Positions 16,686-26,539 are shown, counted from the first letter of the stretch. The stretch is DNA of 64,000 bases from Lewinella sp. IMCC34183 (GCF_003390915.1 NZ_QMEM01000006.1:1-64000), one strand, 5' to 3'. Translations and numbers: made by a program. The notes: generated from the sequence alone by a model not told the origin.

Positions 16686-17096
16686 ATGTTACCCCAGCAA
16701 ATCCTCCTCGTCGAAGATGACCCCCTCGAATGTCAACTGGCGCGCCGTGCGCTGAGCAAGATCGATCCCGACATCGGCGTCACCCACCTTGCCGACGGCC
16801 AGGCCCTGCTCGATTACCTGTCGGAAAGCCCGGCGGAGTCCATCTCGCTGGCCATCATGGACCTGAACATGCCCCGCCGCAACGGACTCGCCACGTTGGA
16901 ATACCTGCGGGAGCAGGGTACGCAGCCGCCCTTCCCCATCGTCATGTTTTCCTCGTCCGACGATCCCGACGACGTCCGACGTGCCTACCAGCTCGGAGCC
17001 GCCGCCTACGTGGTCAAGCCCGTCGGGGGGCAGCAATACCGGCAGACCATGCAACGTATCGTGGATTTCTGGCTCTCCACGAACCGTATCCGGTAG
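16686..17096 (+). CDS. Single-domain response regulator (CheY-like)
   Basis: A stand-alone receiver domain of 136 residues. The acidic pocket is EDD (about residues 10-12), the phospho-acceptor Asp lies in AIMDLNMPRRNG (about 58), the conserved Thr/Ser in VMFSSSDDPDD, and the Lys in AYVVKPVGG. There is no output domain, so it must act on a partner protein or as a phosphate relay. It belongs to the receiver group often paired with phytochrome-like or PAS kinases, but no kinase gene is adjacent. It is divergent from hemL and upstream of cdsA. Confidence 0.88.
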   Translation: MLPQQILLVEDDPLECQLARRALSKIDPDIGVTHLADGQALLDYLSESPAESISLAIMDLNMPRRNGLATLEYLREQGTQPPFPIVMFSSSDDPDDVRRAYQLGAAAYVVKPVGGQQYRQTMQRIVDFWLSTNRIR

Positions 17097-17187
17097 CAAA
17101 ACCTCCAACTTTCTACCCCTGCCCCACGGTCCACGGCGGGTAAGCTATATTACGGCCACCGATCAGGCTACTTCATTATACAAGCAG

Positions 17188-18024
17188 ATGCAGGGACTTT
17201 GGAAACGACTTACGACGGCGGTTATCTTCGTCATCATCATGATAGCCGGGATGTACACCGGCCCCTACACCTTTAACCTGCTCTTCCTGGTCATTACCGG
17301 CGGTTGCCTGTACGAGTTCTTCGGAATGACGCTGGACCGCCACACCCGGCGCGACCGCGTCCGCAAGGCCTTCGGGGTGGCCGTGGGCCTGCTTCCTTTC
17401 TTCCTGGTAAGCTTTTATTCCCTGGGCTATGTCAAGGATCCGGCAAGTTTCATCCAGGTCTCAAGCCTCCTGTTCGCGCCGTTCATCTTTACCATCTTCA
17501 TCTACGAGCTGTACAGCAACAGCCGCGAGCCCTTCGTGAATATTGCCTACATTATCCTGGGCCTCTTCTACATCGGCATCCCGTTTGCGCTCCTGGACTT
17601 CATTGCCTTCGACGAGAAAATTTTCTATTACCGTGTCGTCTTCGGCCTGCTCCTGCTCACCTGGGTCAACGATACCGGGGCGTACCTCGTCGGCAGTCAG
17701 ATCGGCAAGACGCCCCTCTTCCCGCGCATATCGCCCAATAAGACCTGGGAGGGCAGCGCGGGCGGTGCCATTACCTGCATCGTGTTCGGCTACCTGCTGC
17801 ACCTGGTGTTTCACGAGATCGGACTGGTACAGTGGCTGGTCCTGGCGGTCATCGTCGCCGTCTTCGGCAGTATCGGCGACCTGATCGAAAGTATGCTGAA
17901 GCGCAGCGTCGGCGTCAAGGACAGCGGCGACCTGCTGCCCGGCCACGGGGGCCTGCTCGACCGCTTCGATGCCTTTATTTTCGTGATTCCTTTCGCTGCG
18001 GCCTACATTTTATACCTCCGTTGA
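17188..18024 (+). CDS. cdsA: Phosphatidate cytidylyltransferase
   Basis: An integral membrane enzyme making CDP-diacylglycerol from phosphatidate and CTP for phospholipid synthesis. It has 278 residues and about eight transmembrane segments. The CDS signature is complete near the C terminus: SMLKRSVGVKDSGDLLPGHG followed by GLLDRFDAF. I use the ATG at 17188 (MQGLWKRLTTAV). The longer in-frame reading from 16981 overlaps the response-regulator gene and has no family similarity. Confidence 0.93.
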   Translation: MQGLWKRLTTAVIFVIIMIAGMYTGPYTFNLLFLVITGGCLYEFFGMTLDRHTRRDRVRKAFGVAVGLLPFFLVSFYSLGYVKDPASFIQVSSLLFAPFIFTIFIYELYSNSREPFVNIAYIILGLFYIGIPFALLDFIAFDEKIFYYRVVFGLLLLTWVNDTGAYLVGSQIGKTPLFPRISPNKTWEGSAGGAITCIVFGYLLHLVFHEIGLVQWLVLAVIVAVFGSIGDLIESMLKRSVGVKDSGDLLPGHGGLLDRFDAFIFVIPFAAAYILYLR

Positions 18025-18104
18025 AAATCCGTTGATAGCGGTGAAAAATTGGTGTTAAAACGCAAATGGTGGGTATAAACCGCCAATATGGGTGACACAC
18101 TATT

Positions 18105-18125
18105 GCGAAAGGTCCGTCCTTTCGC
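18105..18125. repeat. 8-bp hairpin downstream of cdsA
   Basis: GCGAAAGG-TCCGT-CCTTTCGC is a perfect stem-loop 80 nt after cdsA and 20 nt before the decayed tail-collar gene. It lacks a T-run. It could be a weak terminator of cdsA or part of the lost leader of the next gene. Confidence 0.4.
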
Positions 18126-18145
18126 CTCACTCACCCATTCTGTTC

Positions 18146-18688
18146 ATGTAAACCTATATCGCTACTATCGTCGCGTTCGCTTACACCTTTGCCCCGCGCG
18201 GCTGGGCCTTTTGCCAAGGTCAGTTATTACCGATTGACTCCTACCAGGCCCTCTTTTCCATCCTCGGCACCACCTAAGGGGGCGACGGCCGCACCACCTT
18301 TGCGCTACCGGATCTGCGGGGGCGCTCCATCATTCACCCCGGGACCGGCCCGGGCCTCTCCTCCTTTAGGGCGGACGAGCATTCAAGCGTGGAATCGGTG
18401 ACGCTCACGCCGAACCAGCTTCCCGCCCACACCCACGCGGCGACGCTGAACCTTGGGGCGGGCGTGGGTTCGGGAGCCGGCGGGGACGGCAATTACCTGG
18501 CCTTCAATGCCGCCGGTGAGACCGTCTTTACGGCTACCCCACCGGCCGATGCCCACCTCGGACAAGCTACCATCACGGTGGGCCCCAGCGGTAACGGCGG
18601 GCCGTTGGCAACCCGCAGCCCGGTCGTAGCCATCAACTACATCATCCCGCTCAAGGGTGTCTATCCCCCTGCAGCTGATCCGCCATGA
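18146..18688 (+). pseudogene. Phage tail-collar-domain protein, broken by two TAA codons
   Basis: Reading from an ATG at 18146, the second codon is TAA (18149-18151) and another TAA falls at 18275-18277. The rest of the frame is an intact microcystin-dependent-protein/tail-collar domain: FAPRGWAFCQGQLLPI, then TT-stop-GGDGRTTFALPDLRGR, VTLTPNQLPAHTHAA and a final SPVVAINYIIPLKG. The usual codon at 18275 would be Tyr. Both lesions leave the frame unchanged, so the protein has been inactivated by point mutations. Its stop overlaps the ATG of the next broken gene (ATGA), so the two were an operon. Intact homologues in this group are often secreted. Confidence 0.85.
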
Positions 18689-20096
18689 AGGGCTTCTACA
18701 TCCTGCTCCTGCTGTGCACCCTGCCGGCAGGAGGACAGGCACAACAAATCCAGTGGTCCTCCCCCTGCGTGACCGCTACGTTCTCCTGGAAAGGACCGTG
18801 AACGGCCGGAAGCAGTACATTGACGACGACGGCATCTGTAACGATAAGGACCGCTACCCGGGCAGCGACGACACGGCTGACGCGGATGGCGACACCCTTC
18901 CCGGAGGGTGCGACGACCGTCCCAACGTCTTCGACGGCGTACAGGTATACGCTGCCTGCTTCGGTGACCTGTCGCCCCTGCGCCTCATCCGGGGCGGACG
19001 CGACGCTACCGGCAGGTTCACCTTCACCAACGCCGCAACCGGGCTGAAGATCGCCTTCAACACTGCGACCAGCACCTGGGACCTGACCGACATCGCCAGC
19101 ACCAGTCCCCAGGTGTATTTCGGTTACCCGCTGGCTACCACCCCCAACCCGCCGGCCAGCGAGCTGTCCGCCTAAGAAGCCATCGTCTGCAACCAGTTGC
19201 CCACCGTAAAAGGATCACGTACTCAGCGCGTAATCCCCACCCTGAGCTGCCCCGCCGAACGTGTGGCAGCCTACGCTACCGACGGTTGCTCCGCCGCACT
19301 CCCCGACCTGACCACCGGGCTGACGACCAACCTGGACAACCTCACCCTGACCCAGGAGCCACCGGCGGCGACCCGCTATACCGGCCCGGGAACCTATCCG
19401 TTTACGGTACGGGCCACCGACCGGAACTCCAACACCGTAGTCTGTGAACGTACCGTCGTGCTTGCCGACACCACCGCTCCCCGGTTGGTAGTTACCGGGA
19501 CCTCGGCTACCGTGATCCTGGGACCTTCCGGGCTGGCCGTCATCGCCCTGGAGGCCTTCGGAGCCACGGCCACCGACAACTGCACCGCCGTAGCCCCGCA
19601 ACTGCTTCTGCGCCGCGCGGATAGCCCGTCAGGCGCTAGTCCGGCCGTACGTCTCACCTGTGATGACGCTGCCGCGAACGTTCCGTTTATCTTTTCCGCG
19701 ACTGATGCCCCCGGCAACCGCGACTCACTGCCTGTGACGGTGACCGTCCTCGATACGACCCCGCCCCCGCTGACTTGTCTACGCGACACGCTGTACCTCG
19801 ACGCCTCCGGTACGGCCGACTACCCGATCGGCGATCTGGCCCTCCTGGTATCCGATAACTGCCCGTACACTTTCATCGCTGATGATATATCCCAAACGTA
19901 CGGCCACACCGATACCGGACTGATCAGCAGCGTCGAGACACGAACGGACGCCGCGGGCAACGTAGCCACCTGTACGGTTGAGCTCTTCGTGGTGGATACC
20001 TTCCTCACCTCGGCCCTTGGGTACTGGCAGACCGTGGCGGACGATGTCCTCGGCATCTATCCCAACCCCAATGGCGGATCGTTCACCGTTCACTAG
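18685..20096 (+). pseudogene. Secreted HYR/T9SS-type protein, frameshifted and truncated
   Basis: It begins with a good signal peptide (MKGFYILLLLCTLPAGGQA). It then loses frame near 18795 (net -1), giving a TGA at 18799. In the new frame it continues (TVNGRKQYIDDDGIC), meets a TAA at 19173-19175, and goes on through HYR-type beta repeats (YTGPGTYPFTVRATDRNSNTVVC, split by rich Asp/Thr linkers). It ends at a TAG just after YPNPNGGSFTVH, the first residues of a T9SS sorting domain that is otherwise absent. At least three independent lesions indicate decay of a once-secreted surface protein. Confidence 0.85.
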
Positions 20097-20149
20097 ACCG
20101 ACCACCGAACATTACTGAATCTGGCGGCGGGGCGCAGGTGCGGAGTGCA

Positions 20150-21568
20150 TCAGGCAGTGCGCCGGCCCCTGCGGCTCAGTAAGAGGTAGAGTACCCCACA
20201 GAGCAGCCAGGCCGGCAGCGTCACGAAGGAGAGGAAGACATCGAACTGCACGGAGATGAAGTAGAACAGCCCGAAGCTGATGGCCCAGGCCCAGAAGACG
20301 GCGGGATTGTAACCGGACCCGCCCCGCTCCGAGTAGTCTCCCCCCGCACCTGCGTCAGCGCCCCCGCCGAAGAAGTGCTGGAAGACGATCACCGCGCCCA
20401 CGGGTGCCAGGATAAATCCGTACAGCGCGACGAAGTCGAGCAGCTGCATGGCGAAGGCCGGAAAGAGGCCGGCCACCGTGGCCAGACCGCCGGCGATGAT
20501 GGTCACCCAGAAGGTCGAGAATTTGGGCAGCACCGCCTGGAAGGCCAGACCGGCGCGGTAGATGGTGGGGTTGGCCGTCGTCCAGCCCGCCAGCACTACG
20601 GCGATGATCCCGAACACCCCGATGGCGTTGTAGGCCAGGGGACCCGGCGCGACGGAGGGTGCCTGCCCCTGATCGAGGAAGGCCTGGGCCTCGGGCGACT
20701 GCAGGTACACGGCGTAGAGCAGCGCGGCGGCGATCCAGGCCATGTAGTGGCCCACGTACATACCGGCGGCCGTCGTCCAGCCGGCGCTGGCCTTTTTGGC
20801 GAAGCGGAACACGCTCAGGTCGGACATGCCGACGTGCATGGCCGCGTTGGCGAACCACGACCAGATAACGACGTGCCAGAAGGTGTACTTGATCTGGCCG
20901 GGGAAGGGCTCGCCGCCCTCGCCCCAGATGTTCCAGAATTCCTGGAAGCTGCCTACACCCAGCTGCCCCAGGGCCACGATACCGCAGGCCAGAAAGGCCA
21001 GGACGATGAACGGCGACATGAGGTTAGCGGCCTTGGCCACGGTGTCGTAGCCACGCGCCGCGATAAGCGAGATGATCACTCCGATGAGTACGACGACGAC
21101 GATGTAGGTGCCGCTGGTGGGCAGGGTGTCCGTCAGCTTCGGCATCTCCATATCGAAAGGAATGCCCACCGCGGTGGCGGAAACGGTGATCATGGAGCCG
21201 GCCAGGAAGCAGAAGAGCACCCCGTTGGCGACGTTGTAGAACTTGACGAGGTTCCTGCCGCAGATCTTCTCCAGTTGGTAGTAGAGGGTCAGGCGGTACT
21301 TCACCGCGATCTCCGCGGTTAGGAAACGCCAACTAAGGACGGCCAGAAAGTTGCCGAGGAGCAAACCGATGATGAGATCGAAAGCGCTGACACCGGCCGT
21401 AAGGAACAGGGGGCCGATGACGAACTCGGTACCCGCGGCGTGCTCGCCGGCGTACATGCCCAGGAAGCTCCCCCACCCTTTCAGTTTCGATTTGGGAACC
21501 GGCTCGCGTTCGTATTCGCCGCCGGCCAGCTCTTCGATGATTTCTTCCTGGGTTTCCTGTTGTAGCAT
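20150..21568 (-). CDS. Purine-cytosine-permease-like transporter, probable L-rhamnose permease
   Basis: An inner-membrane transporter of 472 residues with about 12 hydrophobic segments, resembling the NCS1/purine-cytosine permease superfamily (for example FLGMYAGEHAAGTEFVIGPL and GWTTANPTIYRAGLAFQAVL). It is the last gene of the leftward rhamnose operon, 34 nt after the kinase. It is therefore most likely the rhamnose importer, although NCS1 proteins classically carry nucleobases. No RhaT-type transporter is nearby. The substrate is inferred from context. Confidence 0.8.
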   Translation of the reverse strand: MLQQETQEEIIEELAGGEYEREPVPKSKLKGWGSFLGMYAGEHAAGTEFVIGPLFLTAGVSAFDLIIGLLLGNFLAVLSWRFLTAEIAVKYRLTLYYQLEKICGRNLVKFYNVANGVLFCFLAGSMITVSATAVGIPFDMEMPKLTDTLPTSGTYIVVVVLIGVIISLIAARGYDTVAKAANLMSPFIVLAFLACGIVALGQLGVGSFQEFWNIWGEGGEPFPGQIKYTFWHVVIWSWFANAAMHVGMSDLSVFRFAKKASAGWTTAAGMYVGHYMAWIAAALLYAVYLQSPEAQAFLDQGQAPSVAPGPLAYNAIGVFGIIAVVLAGWTTANPTIYRAGLAFQAVLPKFSTFWVTIIAGGLATVAGLFPAFAMQLLDFVALYGFILAPVGAVIVFQHFFGGGADAGAGGDYSERGGSGYNPAVFWAWAISFGLFYFISVQFDVFLSFVTLPAWLLCGVLYLLLSRRGRRTA

Positions 21569-21602
21569 TAGCGTGGTGTGTTAGAGAAGAGAGGGAGGGG
21601 GC

Positions 21603-22991
21603 TCAGGCGTCGGCCTCCTTGATGATGAAGGGCTGGTGCTTCTTGAGGCCGTAGTTCCGCTTGAGGAACTTGGAGTTGAGCCCCTTGTCCGAGATACTGA
21701 TGGCGGCGCCGAGGGCCGAGCCCAGACTGGAATCGGTGGTGTGTAGCTCCAGGTCGCGGAAGCGGTTGGAGATCAGCTCGAGGAAGACGGCGTTGTCGCT
21801 GAAGCCCCCGTCGATGAAGAGCGTCCGGATCGGGGTATTCCCGACCGCCGTTTCGATGCTGCGGGCCTGCAGGTCGACCAGTTCTACCATGAGATGGTGG
21901 TAGGCGTATTCGTAGGAGTCGGTGGGTAAGGTGGTTTCTGGAGGGTTGCCCGGATAGTCTAGTTCGGTAAGGTGGAACCACGGGCGGTAAACGCTCACGA
22001 TTTGCTGGTAGACGTCGCAGTCGAAGGCGACCGAGCGGTGCCGCTCCGCGTCCACGCCAAAGTGTTCGGCGAGGGCTGCGACCTGCTGCTTGTACTCTTG
22101 CCCCAGAAAGAGCCGGGCGGCCTTGACCGGCTTGCCGTCGATGCGCATGTAGTTGATGCAGTCGCGCTGCACGTCCTCCGGTTTAAGGATGCCCGAACCG
22201 AAGGGGTTGAGGGACACGCTCCACGTACCGGTCGACAGCAGGATGAAGGGGTTGCGTTCGCTGCGGATGTACGGCAGCAGGGCGGCGGAGCTGTCGTGGA
22301 TACCGACGCCGATCTTGATGCGGCGCCCGTTGTAGTTCATATTGATGCTTGTTTCCGTCGATACGATCGGCGGAAGGATGCGGTGCAGGTTCTCGGCGTA
22401 CACCCACTGGTGGTAGTCGCCGAGGGAGTAATCCCACAGCGCGGTGTGGCAGCCAATGCTGGTATACTCGCTGATGGGGATGCCCGTGAACACGTAGCTG
22501 AGAAACTGCGGCAGATGCAGGCTGTACTTGATGCGGGCAAACACCTCGGGCTTACGGTGCTTGAGCCAGTACAGCTGCATGCCCGAATTTAGCATCCCGG
22601 AATTGGGCGAGCCGGTAGCGGCGCTGAACGATTCCTCGGGGCCATACTTGGCGTAGAACTCCGCGGTGACCCCGGGCTCCAGGGGCTTGGTGTAGTTGTA
22701 TAGGGGGGTGACCACTTCACCGTCGGCATCGAGGTGGACGAAGCTGGCGCCGTAGGAGGAAAAATTGATCGAATGGACGTCAAACTCCCGCGCTTCGAGA
22801 ATGCGGTCGAACACCTCCCGCAACCAGGCCTGCAGGGCGGGTAGGTCTTCAGTGGGATAGCCGTCCTCGTCGGTGGTCTCCGGAAAGCGCACGTATTCGC
22901 GGTGCACCTCTTGGTACTCCTCGTCGAAGAGAAAGAACTTCTTGTTGGTCCGCCCGATATCGAATACGGCGGTGACTTTCCGTTTCTCCAT
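21603..22991 (-). CDS. rhaB: L-rhamnulokinase (FGGY family)
   Basis: Phosphorylates L-rhamnulose to rhamnulose 1-phosphate with ATP. A 462-residue FGGY-type sugar kinase: the N-terminal phosphate loop is AVFDIGRTNKKFFLFD, the substrate region contains GVGIHDSSAALLPY, the adenosine/phosphate loop is LLSTGTWSVSLNP, and TLFIDGGFSDNAVFLEL lies near the C terminus. FGGY kinases vary in substrate. The flanking isomerase and rhamnulose-phosphate aldolase make rhamnulose the best assignment. It starts one base after the rhaI stop codon. Confidence 0.85.
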   Translation of the reverse strand: MEKRKVTAVFDIGRTNKKFFLFDEEYQEVHREYVRFPETTDEDGYPTEDLPALQAWLREVFDRILEAREFDVHSINFSSYGASFVHLDADGEVVTPLYNYTKPLEPGVTAEFYAKYGPEESFSAATGSPNSGMLNSGMQLYWLKHRKPEVFARIKYSLHLPQFLSYVFTGIPISEYTSIGCHTALWDYSLGDYHQWVYAENLHRILPPIVSTETSINMNYNGRRIKIGVGIHDSSAALLPYIRSERNPFILLSTGTWSVSLNPFGSGILKPEDVQRDCINYMRIDGKPVKAARLFLGQEYKQQVAALAEHFGVDAERHRSVAFDCDVYQQIVSVYRPWFHLTELDYPGNPPETTLPTDSYEYAYHHLMVELVDLQARSIETAVGNTPIRTLFIDGGFSDNAVFLELISNRFRDLELHTTDSSLGSALGAAISISDKGLNSKFLKRNYGLKKHQPFIIKEADA

Positions 22992-22992
22992 C

Positions 22993-24273
22993 CTATAGTC
23001 CGGTCGCTACGGTGTGCTTGCCCCGCTCGCGGATGAGCAGGTTGCGCACGTCCAGTCCCCGGTAGGCACGCAGGGGGTCCAGCGCACCGCCCCGGCTGAG
23101 CCGGGCCCGCTGTACGAGGGGGCGCACGTCGGTACGGTAGGCGTCCTGCAGGATCTCCTGGCATGCCACCACGTCGTGGTCGCGCTGGGCGGCGGCGAGG
23201 CGGTTCTGGTCGACCAGCAAGGCCTTGGCGTAGGCTTCCTGGATGGCCTCCAGCGATTGGATGAGGTCCTCCAGCGGGTCCTTGATGTTGTGGCTGGCGT
23301 CGATCATCCAGGCGAGGTCGGGGTTCTGCGGGTTGTTTTGCATTCCGTAGACCAGCTCGTTGAAGATCAGGAAGAGCGCGTAGGGCTTGATACTGCCGAC
23401 GGTGAGGTCGTCGTCGCCGTACTTGCTGTCGTTGAAGTGGAAGCCGCCGAGCTTGCCCTTCAGCATCAGGGTGGAGACGATCTGCTCGATGTTGCTGTTC
23501 GGCAGGTGGTGGCCCAGGTCGACCAGGGTGTAGGCGCGCTCCCCGCAGGCGTTGGCCAGCATGAAGCTGGTGCCCCAGTCCTGGATGACGGTGCTGTAGA
23601 AGTTGGGTTCGTAGGGCTTGTACTCGATGAAGAGTTTCCAGTCGGCGGGCAGTCCGGCGTAGATCTGCTTGAGGCTGTCCTCGGTCTGCATCAGGTTCCG
23701 CTGGAAGTTGCGCTGGCCGGGGAAGTTGGTCCCGTCGGCCAGCCAGACGGTCAGACTCTTGCTGCCCAGCTTGCTGCCGATCTCAATGACCTCCAGGTTG
23801 TGCTCGATGGCCTGCCGGCGGGCACCTTCGTCGCCGGCGCTCAGGGAGCCGTGTTTGTAGCTGTGCTCCGCATCGGGCTGGTCCTGGAAGGTGTTGGAGT
23901 TGATGGCGTCGAAGACGAGCCCGTGGTTCTCCGCCCGCTGTTTCACGGCCGCGTAGTCGGTGGGCGTATCCCAGGGAATGTGGAGGGACACGGCCCCCGC
24001 CGTCTGGGTCAGAGCGTGCAGGATGCCTACGTCGTCGATTTTCTGTTCCAGGCTGCCGGGCTCCCCGTGAAAGGAGAACCGCCCAAAGCGCGTGCCTCCG
24101 GCCCCGAGGGCCCAGCTGGGCACGGCCACCTGAAAAGCAGCGAGGGCGTCGGTTACCCCCTCGACGTCGGTACCCGCTTCGCCGAGGCGGTCGGCGAGGT
24201 AGTCGTAATCTTTATTATGTCGGTCCAGGTGGTTTCCGTCTTGCGACCGGATCTGGTCTTTGGTCAGTTGCAT
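22993..24273 (-). CDS. rhaI: L-rhamnose isomerase
   Basis: A TIM-barrel sugar isomerase of 426 residues that interconverts L-rhamnose and L-rhamnulose, of the Pseudomonas/RhaI type rather than E. coli RhaA. Metal and substrate residues sit in FIEYKPYEPNFYSTVIQDWG, TLVDLGHHLPNSNIEQI, GGFHFNDSKYGDDDLTVG and the late MIDASHNIKDP. I use the ATG at 24271-24273 (MQLTKDQIRSQDG). The longer frame runs into the hairpin-rich spacer. It lies between the aldolase/dehydrogenase and kinase genes of the operon. Confidence 0.88.
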   Translation of the reverse strand: MQLTKDQIRSQDGNHLDRHNKDYDYLADRLGEAGTDVEGVTDALAAFQVAVPSWALGAGGTRFGRFSFHGEPGSLEQKIDDVGILHALTQTAGAVSLHIPWDTPTDYAAVKQRAENHGLVFDAINSNTFQDQPDAEHSYKHGSLSAGDEGARRQAIEHNLEVIEIGSKLGSKSLTVWLADGTNFPGQRNFQRNLMQTEDSLKQIYAGLPADWKLFIEYKPYEPNFYSTVIQDWGTSFMLANACGERAYTLVDLGHHLPNSNIEQIVSTLMLKGKLGGFHFNDSKYGDDDLTVGSIKPYALFLIFNELVYGMQNNPQNPDLAWMIDASHNIKDPLEDLIQSLEAIQEAYAKALLVDQNRLAAAQRDHDVVACQEILQDAYRTDVRPLVQRARLSRGGALDPLRAYRGLDVRNLLIRERGKHTVATGL

Positions 24274-24308
24274 GATCTTTTCTTTGTTTAGGGGTGCGGG
24301 GTGCGGGG

Positions 24309-24352
24309 TGCTGGGTGCTGGTGGCGGATCAGCCAATAACCAGCACCCAGCA
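24309..24352. repeat. GC-rich hairpin in the rha operon spacer
   Basis: TGCTGGGTGCTGGT (24309-24322) and its exact complement (24339-24352) form a 14-bp stem with a 16-nt loop. Adjacent GGTGC/CAGCACC direct repeats extend the array to about 24290-24362. It fills the spacer between the aldolase/dehydrogenase gene and rhaI. It may be an RNA-stability or partial-termination element that tunes enzyme ratios, or expanded simple repeats. Confidence 0.6.
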
Positions 24353-24366
24353 ACCAGCACCCAAAC

Positions 24367-26472
24367 CTACCGCACGAACGCATTGGCCATACCGCCGTCT
24401 ACGTTCAGGATGTTGCCCGTCGAGCGGTCGAGGATGGTGAAGGCAAAGACGCCGTCGGCGATGTCGTCCGGCCGGATGATCCGGTTCAGCAGGTTGCGCC
24501 TGGCGTAGTGTGCCGGTAGTTCCTCCACGGTGATGCCGTAGGCTTTTGCGCGGCCTTCGGCCCAGGCGCCCTCCCAGATCTTGCTGCCGATGATGACGCC
24601 GTCGGGGTTGACGGTATTCACGCGGATGCCGTGCTCGCCGAGTTCGGCGGCCAGCAGGCGGGCCATGTGCTGCTGGGCGGCCTTGGCGGTGCCGTAGGCG
24701 ACGTTGTTGGGTCCGGAGACCAGTCCGTTCTTGCTGGCGATGGGGATGATGTCACCGCCCAGCCCCTGCTGCTTCATGATGGCGGCACCGGCCTTGGCCA
24801 GTTCGAATTGTCCCTTGACCAGTACGTTCTGGAGGATGTCCCAGTCCTTGGCGGTCGTTTCGTGCAGCGGCTTGGAGATGGCCAGGCCGGCGCTGTGGAC
24901 GACGATGTCGACGCCGCCGAACTCCAGGCAGGCCTTGTCGAAGGCCCTTTCGATGGAGGCGCTGTCGGTCACGTCGCAGGTGGCGTAGGTTGAGGTGTCC
25001 GCCGGGTAGGTGGCATTGGCCTCTTTCAGCCGGTCCTCGGCTATGTCGGTGAGGACGACCACGGCACCTTCCTCGGCCAGCTTGTCGGCGATGGCCTTTC
25101 CGATACCGCCGCCGGCGCCGGTCACGAAGGCTACCTTGCGGCTGAGGGGCTTTTCCTTGGGTTGGCGCTGTAGTTTGGCTTCCTCGAGCAGCCAGTACTC
25201 GATATCGAAGGCTTCCTGCCGGGGCAGGGAGGTGTAGGAGCTGATGGCTTCCGCGCCGCGCATTACGTTGATGGCGTTGACGTAGAATTCGCTGGCTACG
25301 CGGGCGGTCTGCTTGTTCTTCGCGAAGGTGAACATACCTACACCGGGGTAAATAATGACGACCGGGTTGGGATCGCGCATTGCCGGGCTGTTGGCGCGCT
25401 TGTGCTTCTCGTAGTAGTCCTGGTACTCCTTCCGGTATTGGGCAAAAGCGGGCTCCAGTTTAGCGAGCAATTCCTGGGGGTCATCGACCTTCTGCTGGGT
25501 CTGCAGGTCCAGCACCAGGGGCTGGATCTTGGTCCGCAGGAAGTGATCGGGGCAGGAGGTGCCCATCGGCGCCAGCCGTTCGAGATCGTAGCTGTCGATG
25601 AACTGCAGCACGGTATCGCTGTCGGTGAAGTGCCCCACCATGCGGTTCTCCGAGGAGGCCAGCCCGCGCAGCAATGGCATCAGCTTGGCGGCCTTTAGCT
25701 TGCGCTCGTCGGCCGGAAGCGACTTGATCTTCTCGCCCCCGAAGACGCTGCCCTTCTCCTTTACTTTCCGCTCGATGTATTCCGAGGCCATCTCGATGAC
25801 CTCCAGGCTGTTCATGTAGCATTCGAAGGAGGTGTCGCCCCAGGTAAAGAGCCCGTGGCTGCCCAGTATGATACCGCGGATACCGGGGTTATCGGCCAAT
25901 TCTTTTTCTAGCTGCAGTCCGAGGTCGAAGCCCGGGCGCTGCCAGGGTACCCAGCCCATCGTGTCGCCCCAGATCTCCTTGGTAACGGCCCGGCTGTCCT
26001 TGGCGGCAGCCACGGCGATCACCGCGTCGGGGTGCAGGTGATCGATGTGCTTGAACGGCAGCAGGCCGTGCAGGGGGGTATCGATCGAGGGCGCGCGGCT
26101 GTCGAGGTCGTAGATGGCATGATTGAAGAGCCCGACCATGCGGTCCTCGTCGGCGAGGCCGCCGTATACCTTTTTCAGGTTGCGCAGCCGGTTGGTATAC
26201 AGGCCGGCGATGCCGGAACGGGTAAGCGTACCGATGTCACCGCCGGAACCCTTGATCCACATCACCTCTACTTCCTCGTTCGTGAGCGGGTCCTGTTCGA
26301 CGGTCTTGCAGCTCGTATTGCCGCCACCGTAGTTGGTAATGCGCAGGTCGGCACCGAGGATATTGGACCGGTACAGGAAGAGGGCTACCTGGTCGTCGCC
26401 GAGGCTTCCGGCCTTCTCTTCGTCCCAGAGGTAATCGACGTGCTTGAATTCGGTAGTTGTGCTGGTGCTCAT
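24367..26472 (-). CDS. Bifunctional rhamnulose-1-phosphate aldolase / alcohol (lactaldehyde) dehydrogenase
   Basis: A 701-residue two-domain enzyme. The N-terminal class II aldolase domain (about residues 20-420; ITNYGGGNTSCKT, MWIKGSGGDIGTL, DHLHPDAVIAVAAA, ILGSHGLFTWGD with metal-binding His) splits rhamnulose 1-phosphate into DHAP and L-lactaldehyde. The C-terminal short-chain dehydrogenase domain (about 440-700; FVTGAGGGIGKAIADKL and a YGTAKAA active site with upstream IPIASKNG) oxidises or reduces lactaldehyde. The ATG at 26470-26472 (MSTSTTTEFKHVDYLWD) was chosen; the upstream extension covers the promoter region. It is first in the operon, divergent from the GntR regulator. Confidence 0.9.
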   Translation of the reverse strand: MSTSTTTEFKHVDYLWDEEKAGSLGDDQVALFLYRSNILGADLRITNYGGGNTSCKTVEQDPLTNEEVEVMWIKGSGGDIGTLTRSGIAGLYTNRLRNLKKVYGGLADEDRMVGLFNHAIYDLDSRAPSIDTPLHGLLPFKHIDHLHPDAVIAVAAAKDSRAVTKEIWGDTMGWVPWQRPGFDLGLQLEKELADNPGIRGIILGSHGLFTWGDTSFECYMNSLEVIEMASEYIERKVKEKGSVFGGEKIKSLPADERKLKAAKLMPLLRGLASSENRMVGHFTDSDTVLQFIDSYDLERLAPMGTSCPDHFLRTKIQPLVLDLQTQQKVDDPQELLAKLEPAFAQYRKEYQDYYEKHKRANSPAMRDPNPVVIIYPGVGMFTFAKNKQTARVASEFYVNAINVMRGAEAISSYTSLPRQEAFDIEYWLLEEAKLQRQPKEKPLSRKVAFVTGAGGGIGKAIADKLAEEGAVVVLTDIAEDRLKEANATYPADTSTYATCDVTDSASIERAFDKACLEFGGVDIVVHSAGLAISKPLHETTAKDWDILQNVLVKGQFELAKAGAAIMKQQGLGGDIIPIASKNGLVSGPNNVAYGTAKAAQQHMARLLAAELGEHGIRVNTVNPDGVIIGSKIWEGAWAEGRAKAYGITVEELPAHYARRNLLNRIIRPDDIADGVFAFTILDRSTGNILNVDGGMANAFVR

Positions 26473-26539
26473 GCGGGAATTAGTGTTTTCTTTGTTGGCC
26501 TGTAATGTAAAAGGTTCGCACCCAGGCAGTATCCTGTAC

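Noticed and set aside
18146-20096. Reassigned or suppressed TAA codons
   Set aside because: TAA ends many intact genes in this window and the locus also has a frameshift and a truncated domain, so ordinary decay is the simpler explanation.
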